Shown here: in pieces, positions 1 to 5,990 of the stretch
Layout of the letters: every line of letters starts with the position of its first letter
Numbering within the stretch: position 1 is the stretch's first letter
Assembly: GCA_021790375.1 (NCBI GenBank)
Contig: JAJYEB010000124.1
Coordinates: forward strand, 1 to 5,990
Origin: Chloroflexota bacterium
GTDB taxonomy: Bacteria; Chloroflexota; Limnocylindria; Limnocylindrales; CSP1-4
Length of the DNA stretch: 5,990 bases
Reading direction: 5' to 3'
The notes under the pieces: model-generated
Database searches by the model: none
What the model saw: the letters and a program-made list of their open reading frames with translations, nothing else
Told to the model about the DNA's origin: nothing
Position numbers and translations under genes: made by a program

Positions 1-1367
1 ACGGCATGAAGTGGTCCGACGGCCAGCCGATCACCTGCGATGACCTGATCGCGACCTGGCACTGGATCATGGACAAGAACCAGTCCGGTCTCGTCGGCGG
101 CACCATCGGCTGGGAGGACATCGCCAGCATCGACGGCGCCGGCACCACCTCCTGCGTCGTCCACTTCAACAAGGTCTACGAGGGCTACCTGACTCTCGTC
201 GAGCCGCTCCTGCCGGCCCACTATATCAGCACCGTGTCCGTGGCCGACGCGGTCACCAAGCTCTACCCGTTCGACAACATCTCGTCCGGCGTGTACAGCG
301 GCCCGTACATCCCGACCGAGCTCAAGACCAACGCCCAGATCACGTACGTCCCGAACCCCAACTGGCAGACGATCAGCGGGCACGCGCCGTACCTCGACAA
401 GCTGATCTTCAAGTACTACGGGGACCAGGACGCGCAGATCGCCGGCTTCAAGGCAGGCGAGTCGGACATCGCCTTCAACATGGACCAGGGCACGCTGCCC
501 AAGGTCCAGGACATGGGCGACCAGCTGACGGTGCTCGACGCCCTGTCCTACGAGCTCAACCAGATGAACAACGCATCGCTGGCCAAGAAGTTCGGCGCGG
601 CAGACGTGCCGACGATCAAGACGGCGATCCGGCTGGCGTACAACAAGAGCGAGATCACCGACCGGATCATGGGCGGCACGGTCAAGCCGTCGAACACGCC
701 GTACTCGCCGCTCCTCTACTACTTCAAGGAGGAGCCCGCCATCACGCAGGATCTCGCGCAGGCCAACCAGCTGCTCGAGACCGCCGGCTGGGTCAAGGGC
801 ACGGACGGCATCCGAGCCAAGAACGGCGTCAAGCTCGAGATCACCGGTTGCACCACCCAGAAGCAGACCCGCATCGACACCCTGACGCTGGTCGCGTCCT
901 GGCTGTCGCAGATCGGCATCAAGATGGACGTCAAGCCCGTGCCGGCCAACCCCGACTTCTTCGGCGGCTGGGACCAGACGTCGGCTGACACGCCCTGCAA
1001 CCTGCAGCACGGCAACTATGACCTCGGCGAGTTCGCGTGGTCCTACAGCCCGGATCCCCTCGGCTCGTACCTCGTGTACCACTCCAAGGGGAACCCGGAC
1101 AATCCGCCGCACCAGGGCCAGAACACGACTCGCACCAACGATCCCGCGATCGACAAGGCCTGGGACACCGTCAAGACCTCCGTCGACCCGGTGGTGATCA
1201 AGGAGGCGCTCGGGACCTTCCAGGACCTCTACTACAAGGACGTCGTGGAGATCCCGATCTACAACTGGCGGCAGGTCTGGCTGTCCAACAACAAGGTCCA
1301 GAACTACCTGCCGAACCCCACCCAGTACGGGGTGACATGGAACACCGGCGACTGGTGGATCAAGTAA
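1..1367 (+). CDS. ABC transporter solute-binding protein, peptide type (SBP_bac_5 family), 5'-truncated
   Basis: This is the extracytoplasmic receptor of the importer encoded downstream; it would bind a peptide or related ligand and deliver it to the permeases. The reading frame is open to the window edge, so the Met codon at 6 is internal and the true start, signal peptide and first N-terminal portion lie upstream. About 453 residues are visible, against roughly 550-600 for the family. Numbering from that Met, the family hallmark WSDGQPITCDDL lies at residues 3-14, a position that is normally well inside the mature protein. The C-terminal end (IPIYNWRQVW, then WNTGDWWIK) is typical of family 5 binding proteins. 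Four cysteines (11, 50, 282, 331) could form two disulfides in an exported protein. The TAA stop is followed by a 109-nt spacer before the permease gene. Family and role are secure; ligand specificity cannot be read from the sequence. Confidence 0.95.
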   Translation, partial: GMKWSDGQPITCDDLIATWHWIMDKNQSGLVGGTIGWEDIASIDGAGTTSCVVHFNKVYEGYLTLVEPLLPAHYISTVSVADAVTKLYPFDNISSGVYSGPYIPTELKTNAQITYVPNPNWQTISGHAPYLDKLIFKYYGDQDAQIAGFKAGESDIAFNMDQGTLPKVQDMGDQLTVLDALSYELNQMNNASLAKKFGAADVPTIKTAIRLAYNKSEITDRIMGGTVKPSNTPYSPLLYYFKEEPAITQDLAQANQLLETAGWVKGTDGIRAKNGVKLEITGCTTQKQTRIDTLTLVASWLSQIGIKMDVKPVPANPDFFGGWDQTSADTPCNLQHGNYDLGEFAWSYSPDPLGSYLVYHSKGNPDNPPHQGQNTTRTNDPAIDKAWDTVKTSVDPVVIKEALGTFQDLYYKDVVEIPIYNWRQVWLSNNKVQNYLPNPTQYGVTWNTGDWWIK

Positions 1368-1405
1368 CCGGCTCCCGGCCGGACTGACCCAGCCGACCTG
1401 AGCGA

Positions 1406-1443
1406 ACGGGGCTGCGGAGCCCGCGAGGGTCCCGCAGCCCCGT
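1406..1443 (+). terminator. Strong intercistronic stem-loop, possible attenuating terminator or mRNA-stabilising hairpin
   Basis: The arms ACGGGGCTGCGG (1406-1417) and CCGCAGCCCCGT (1432-1443) are perfectly complementary over 12 bp. After an A·C mismatch and a G·U pair, three further G-C pairs (1420-1422 with 1427-1429) close a GCGA loop (1423-1426), a GNRA-type tetraloop. No T-run follows (CGTCATCCGG), so it is not a classical intrinsic terminator. It sits 38 nt after the binding-protein stop and 33 nt before the permease start. Hairpins here in binding-protein operons are known to protect the upstream mRNA or to reduce read-through, so the binding protein outnumbers the transporter. The structure is seen directly; the role is inferred. 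Confidence 0.55.
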
Positions 1444-1476
1444 CGTCATCCGGTCAAGCACGGCAGCGCAGAGGGC

Positions 1477-2574
1477 ATGACCAAGTACGCCGTTCGCCGC
1501 CTGCTCCAGGCGATCCCGGTCCTGCTCGGGATCTCCGTGATCATCTACTCGATCCTGCTGATCGCGCCGGGCGGCCCGGAGGCACGCTTCGCGCAGAATC
1601 CGCGGATCACGGCCGCGCAGATCGCGGCGTTCCGGCACCGCTGGGGCCTCGACCAGCCGATCCCCGTGCAGTACTGCATGTGGCTGGGCGTGTGCGGGGA
1701 CAAGCCGTTCCTGATCAACGCGCTGCCGGGCGGCACGATCGACCTGGCGGGCGTCAGGATCGAACTCCCGGGCGGCGACAACGGCGTCCTCCACGGCGAC
1801 CTCGGCTATTCCAGCACCGACGGACGGTCCGTGGCCGCCGTCATCGGCGACCGCCTGCCGGCAACGCTGATCCTGGCCGGGACAGCCTGGGTGATCTGGG
1901 TCATCATCGCGTTCATCTCGGGCGTGTACGCCGCGGTCCGGCGCTACAGCCTGTTCGACTCGGCCATCACGATCTTCAACTACGCCGGCCTGGCGTTCCC
2001 CACGTTCTGGCTGGGCATCATGCTGATCACGATCTTCGCCGGCACGTTGCACGTGCTGCCGGCCGGGGGCATGTGGAACGTCCGCGTGGTGCCGCCGTTC
2101 GGCACGCCCGATTACTGGGCGTACTTCGGCACGCATCCGCTGGCGGCGCTCGGGGACCTGGGCACGCACCTGATCCTGCCCGTCTTCACGCTCGTGGTGG
2201 TCAGCATCGCCTACGACTCGCGCTTCGTGCGCTCGAGCATGCTGGACGCGCTCAACCAGGACTACATCCGAACCGCGCGCGCCAAGGGCGTGCCCGAGCG
2301 GACCGTGATCTTCAAGCACGCGCTGCGCAACGCGCTGTTGCCGGTCATCACGAACCTGGGCCTCGAGATCCCGTTCCTGTTCACCGGCGCGTTCGTCACG
2401 GAGACGATCTTCAGCTGGCCGGGCATGGGCTACCAGTTCATCCTCTCGACGGGCAACTACGACTACCCGGTGCTCATGGGTCTGCTGTCGGTGACCGCCC
2501 TGGTCACGGTGTTCGCCAACCTGCTCGCCGACCTCATGTACGCGGTCGTCGACCCTCGCGTGAGGTACGACTGA
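1477..2574 (+). CDS. dppB: Peptide ABC transporter permease, DppB/OppB type
   Basis: This is one of the two integral membrane subunits forming the translocation channel. The 365-residue product starts MTKYAVRRLLQAIPVLLGIS, the standard N-terminus of the DppB/OppB family, which fixes the ATG at 1477. The only Shine-Dalgarno-like sequence, GAGGG at 1471-1475, is unusually close to it. Hydrophobic segments lie near residues 12-30, 129-153, 167-190, 229-247, 288-310 and 332-357, giving six membrane spans with a large external loop after the first. The cytoplasmic EAA loop that contacts an ATPase is clear at about 255-289 (DYIRTARAKG, then HALRNALLP). The protein ends VVDPRVRYD, as expected. Compared with the usual form, the first external loop (about 67-108) is longer and carries Cys67 and Cys73, and the loop at about 195-228 is also extended. 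The substrate could be dipeptides, oligopeptides or another small ligand; the Dpp name reflects family, not proven specificity. Confidence 0.93.
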   Translation: MTKYAVRRLLQAIPVLLGISVIIYSILLIAPGGPEARFAQNPRITAAQIAAFRHRWGLDQPIPVQYCMWLGVCGDKPFLINALPGGTIDLAGVRIELPGGDNGVLHGDLGYSSTDGRSVAAVIGDRLPATLILAGTAWVIWVIIAFISGVYAAVRRYSLFDSAITIFNYAGLAFPTFWLGIMLITIFAGTLHVLPAGGMWNVRVVPPFGTPDYWAYFGTHPLAALGDLGTHLILPVFTLVVVSIAYDSRFVRSSMLDALNQDYIRTARAKGVPERTVIFKHALRNALLPVITNLGLEIPFLFTGAFVTETIFSWPGMGYQFILSTGNYDYPVLMGLLSVTALVTVFANLLADLMYAVVDPRVRYD

Positions 2575-2578
2575 CGTG
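2560..2578 (+). promoter_or_regulatory. Ribosome-binding site and GTG start of the DppC-type permease gene
   Basis: GTGAGG (2560-2565), inside the last codons of the upstream permease gene, provides a Shine-Dalgarno-like GAGG 10 nt before GTG at 2576. The upstream TGA (2572-2574) lies one base before this GTG, so reinitiation by terminating ribosomes is likely. A GTG start here gives the ~35-residue cytoplasmic lead-in normal for DppC proteins. The next Met codon (residue 51) would remove the whole lead-in and the start of the first membrane span. Confidence 0.55.
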
Positions 2579-3531
2579 GACCGGAATATCGACACCCTTC
2601 TAGGCGAGCCCGTCGTCATCGACCTCCCGGGGCCCGAGCCCGGGATACCCGATTTCGAAGTCCAGCTCGAGTCGCTGAGCCAGTGGCGGCTGGCGTGGCG
2701 GCGCTTCAAGCGGCATCGTCTGGCCATGGTGGGAGCGGCCATGTTCCTGGGCATGTGCGCGGTCGCGATCATCGGGCCGTTCCTGCTGCCCTACAACTTC
2801 TACACGATCCCGGCCGTCGACAAGGTTGTGTACGCCGGCCGTCCGCCCTCGCTGGCGCACCTCTTCGGCGAGACTGGAGGCCTCCAGCGCGACGTCCTGA
2901 CCCTCGTGGTGAACGGCGCGCGGCTTTCACTGCTGATCGGCGTCGGGGCGTCCGTCTTCAGCGCCATCCTGGGCGCCATGGTCGGGGGGATCGCAGGCTA
3001 CTTCGGCGGCTGGATCGACAACCTGCTCATGCGCATCGTGGACATCATGCTGAGCCTGCCGCTGCTCTTCGTGATCCTCGTTGTATCGAAGTTCCTGGGT
3101 AACGGCAACTGGTACATGATCATGGCGATCTTCGCGGTGTTCGGCTGGCAGGGGATCTCGCGCCTCGTGCGGAGCCTGTTCCTGTCGCTGCGCGAGGAGG
3201 ACTACGTCGACGCCGCCCGCGCCGCGGGGGTGGGCGACCTGCGCATCATCTTCCGGCACATCCTTCCCAACGCGATGAGCCCGATCATCGTGGCCATGAC
3301 GCTGGGCGTGGCGAGCGTGATCATCAGCGAGGCCTTCGTGAGCTTCCTGGGGTTCGGCGTCCAGGTGACCCAGCCCACGTGGGGCAACGTCCTGTCGAAC
3401 TCGCTGAACTTCATCACGCTCGGCAACTGGTGGTGGCCCCTGTTCCCGGGTCTGGCCATCATCGTCACGGTGCTCGGCATCAACTTCATGGGCGACGGGT
3501 TGCGCGACGCGCTGGATCCGAGGGCGAAGGA

Positions 3532-3535
<4 letters not shown>
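2576..3535 (+). CDS. dppC: Peptide ABC transporter permease, DppC/OppC type
   Basis: This is the second channel-forming membrane subunit, partner of the preceding permease. The 319-residue product has a cytoplasmic N-terminus, then the OppC N-terminal motif region (WRLAWRRFKRHRLAMVG, residues 37-53) leading into the first membrane span (about 49-71). The binding-protein-dependent permease domain covers about 112-315, with spans near 115-140, 153-173, 178-198, 232-256 and 286-306. The EAA loop that docks on an ATPase is well preserved at 206-239 (EDYVDAARAAG, then HILPNAMSPI). The C-terminus (GDGLRDALDPRAKE) is the family standard. The usual GTD-x-x-GRDV motif before the second span is replaced by FGETGGLQRDVLT (residues 97-109). 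The stop overlaps the next start by ATGA, implying translational coupling and equal output. Length and motifs show an intact gene. Confidence 0.94.
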
Positions 3536-4613
<1,078 letters not shown>

Positions 4614-4617
<4 letters not shown>

Positions 4618-5738
4618 GTGCAGGACCCGGGTCCCCTTCGATCGGCGCGCCGGGGGCCGCTGCGGCCGGGCACGGGACCGCCGATGGGGCGCTCCTCGAG
4701 GTGCGCGACCTCAAGACCTACTTCCCCGTGCTGGGGGGCCTGCTGCGGCGCACGGTCGGGCACGTGTACGCCGTGGACGGCGTGAACCTGGACATCCGCC
4801 GGGGCGAGACGATGGGCCTGGTCGGTGAGTCCGGCTGTGGCAAGACCACCCTGGGCCGCACGATCCTGCGTCTCGAGAAGGCGACGGCCGGCACGGTCCG
4901 CTTCGACGGGCAGGACGTGCTCGCGCTGCAGGGTCGCGAGCTGAAGCGGATCCGCGGCCGCATGCAGATCATCTTCCAGGACCCCTACGGCTCGCTCAAC
5001 CCGCGCATGCCGGTGCTCGACATCATCGGCGAGGGCCTGCTCGCGCAGGGGGTCAAGGATTCGAAGGAGCGCAACAAGCGGGTGGAGGACTCGCTCGACG
5101 CCGTCGGGCTGCGCCGCGACTACACCCGCCGCTACCCGCACGAGTTCAGCGGCGGCCAGCGGCAGCGCATCGGGATCGCCCGGGCCCTGGCCCTGCGCCC
5201 GGACTTCATCGTGTGCGACGAGCCGGTCTCGGCGCTGGACGTCTCGATCCAGAGCCAGATCCTGAACCTGCTCCTGGACCTGCGGCAGGACTTCGGCTTC
5301 ACCTACCTCTTCATCGCCCACAACCTCTCGGTGGTGCAGTACATCAGCGACCGGGTGGGGGTGATGTACCTGGGCCGCATGGTGGAGCTCGCCTCGGTGG
5401 CCGAGCTCTACGAGCACCCCCGCCACCCGTACACGGTGGCGCTCCTGTCGGCCGTGCCGGAGGTGGAGCGCGCCAGGGCCCGCAAGCGCATCGTCCTGCG
5501 GGGTGACGTCCCCTCGCCGGTGAACCCGCCGTCGGGCTGCCACTTCCATCCGCGCTGCTGGCTGCGCGAGCGGCTGGGCAACCCCGAGATCTGCTCGACC
5601 GTGGACCCCCGGCTCGCGATCGTGGGGGAGGGGCACGCCGCGGCCTGCCACTTCGCCGACCGGACCCAGCAGGAGCAGGAGCGCGCGGCTACCCCGGTCG
5701 TGGGACCGGCCGCCGCTCCGAGCGTCGCCCCGGCCTGA
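4614..5738 (+). CDS. dppF: Peptide ABC transporter ATP-binding protein, DppF/OppF type
   Basis: This is the second ATPase of the importer, expected to pair with the DppD-type subunit. The ATG at 4614 overlaps the upstream stop (ATGA), giving 374 residues. Residues 1-26 are Gly/Ala/Pro-rich and poorly conserved; the ATPase domain starts at about residue 27 (LLEVRDLKTYFPV), and GGLLRRTVGHVYAVDGV is the DppF-type lead-in. Motifs are intact: Walker A GESGCGKT (71-78), Q-loop Gln122 (FQDPYGSLNP), signature FSGGQRQR (178-185), Walker B FIVCDEP with Asp202 and Glu203, and H-loop His236. The C-terminal oligo_HPY domain has Cys309, Cys315, Cys327 and Cys345. The spacing between the middle two cysteines (11 residues, WLRERLGNPEI) is longer than the six seen in the neighbouring DppD-type protein. 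A low-complexity Ala/Pro tail ends the protein. The Shine-Dalgarno sequence is weak, so translation probably depends on coupling. It is the last gene of the operon in view. Confidence 0.95.
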
Positions 5739-5740
5739 CG

Positions 5741-5766
5741 GGCCGCATCCCGGCGGCGGCGCGGCC
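5741..5766 (+). terminator. Weak candidate: short GC stem-loop just after the operon
   Basis: GGCCGC (5741-5746) and GCGGCC (5761-5766) can form a 6-bp all-GC stem with a 14-nt loop, starting 3 nt after the DppF-type stop. There is no T-run. In DNA this GC-rich such pairings arise easily by chance, so the call is weak; it may act with the stronger hairpins at 5792-5835. Confidence 0.2.
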
Positions 5767-5791
5767 GGATCACTCAAGCGCCCGGGTCACG

Positions 5792-5835
5792 CCGCGCGCT
5801 GGTCACCGCGCGGGCCACCGGCGCGCCCGCGCCGG
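5792..5835 (+). terminator. Tandem GC stem-loops, candidate operon terminator without T-tract
   Basis: Two perfect inverted repeats follow each other. The first is CCGCGCG (5792-5798) with CGCGCGG (5807-5813), a 7-bp stem and 8-nt loop. The second is CCGGCGCG (5818-5825) with CGCGCCGG (5828-5835), which folds as a 7-bp stem with a 4-nt loop. They lie 54-97 nt after the last stop codon. Neither is followed by T residues. High-GC bacteria often have 3' hairpins lacking T-runs, so a termination or mRNA 3'-protection role is plausible but unproven. Confidence 0.4.
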
Positions 5836-5854
5836 ACGTCGTCGCGTGTCGTCG

Positions 5855-5947
5855 CCCGCTGCCTGCCGGCGCCACCCGCAGCCTGCCCGTCGCCCGCCGC
5901 CTGCCGTCGCCCGTCGCCTGCCCGGCACCCGCCGCCTGCCGGCACCA
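5855..5947 (+). repeat. C-rich imperfect tandem repeat, five units of 17-20 bp
   Basis: Five consecutive units begin at 5855, 5875, 5893, 5910 and 5928. Each opens with a 13-base core of the form CCCGYNGCCTGCC that varies only at positions 5 and 6. Tails of 4-7 bases follow (GGCGCCA, CGTCG, GTCG, CGGCA, GGCACCA). A decayed sixth unit may start at 5948 (CCCGCAGTCGGCT). Spacings of 20, 18, 17, 18 and 20 are not all multiples of three, which argues against a coding repeat. Over the 93 bases, C is 53 and G is 26, so the transcript would be C-rich and G-poorer, as in Rho-loading regions. There are no CRISPR-like spacers. The role is unknown. Confidence 0.6.
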
Positions 5948-5990
5948 CCCGCAGTCGGCTCCCGCCAGGGACCGCGGTGACTCTCGCCGT

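Noticed and set aside
1368..1476. Internal promoter in the binding-protein/permease spacer
   Set aside because: No convincing -10/-35 pair was seen in this GC-rich spacer; the hairpin is the only clear element.
1680..2603. + strand alternate-frame open frame inside the first permease gene
   Set aside because: It is Arg/Gly/His-rich with no motif and overlaps a well-supported gene completely.
1360..2772. Long - strand open frame (470 codons) opposite the first permease gene
   Set aside because: Composition is Arg/Asp/His/Gln-rich with no recognisable domain, as expected of the complement of high-GC codons. The + strand frame has clear homology.
3379..3531. Upstream extension of the DppD-type gene
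   Set aside because: This stretch codes the conserved C-terminal part of the DppC-type permease; the extension has no ATPase similarity, and the ATG at 3532 is the natural start.
5785..5806. Direct repeat GGTCAC (5785-5790 and 5801-5806) as an operator
   Set aside because: Two hexamers 16 bp apart downstream of the operon with no promoter; chance occurrence is likely.
5855..5947. CRISPR array
   Set aside because: Units are 17-20 bp with no unique 30-40 bp spacers and no cas genes nearby.
5774..5989. - strand frame open from the right edge to a TGA (complement of 5774-5776), which could be the 3' end of a leftward gene
   Set aside because: Its 71 codons are low-complexity Arg/Gly/Ala, no domain is recognisable, and the tandem repeat inside it has periods not divisible by three. 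It remains possible but unsupported.

Overview
The window is a GC-rich bacterial segment that holds most of one operon on the + strand. The operon encodes a peptide-type ABC importer (Dpp/Opp/Nik family). In order it contains a solute-binding protein (5' end cut off by the window edge), two membrane permeases (DppB-like and DppC-like) and two ATPases (DppD-like and DppF-like). The strong G/C bias at third codon positions, the cysteine-bearing extracytoplasmic segments and the unusual DppF cysteine segment suggest a high-GC lineage such as Actinobacteria or Chloroflexota. This is an inference from style only; no taxonomic marker is present.

Layout: 1-1367 is the solute-binding protein, missing its signal peptide and N-terminal part. 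1368-1476 is a 109-nt spacer dominated by a strong stem-loop (1406-1443) with a GCGA tetraloop and no T-tract. 1477-2574 is dppB; after a 1-nt gap comes dppC at 2576-3535 with a GTG start. dppC overlaps dppD (3532-4617) by ATGA, and dppD overlaps dppF (4614-5738) by ATGA. 5739-5990 has no supported gene. It holds GC-only stem-loops and a C-rich imperfect tandem repeat (five units, 5855-5947), which together look like an operon end.

How it works together: the secreted binding protein would capture a peptide or similar ligand outside the membrane and deliver it to the DppB-DppC channel. The DppD-DppF ATPase pair, which has intact Walker A, Q-loop, signature, Walker B and H-loop motifs, would drive uptake. 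Both ATPases carry the C-terminal four-cysteine domain that binds a [4Fe-4S] cluster in characterised relatives. The four membrane and ATPase genes are packed for translational coupling. The binding-protein gene is set apart by the hairpin spacer, which fits the common arrangement where the binding protein is made in excess.

I found no mobile element, tRNA, rRNA, CRISPR array or novel gene system. The signals most worth a second look are the noncoding ones (intra-operon hairpin, 3' repeat array) and the lineage-type insertions in DppB and DppF.
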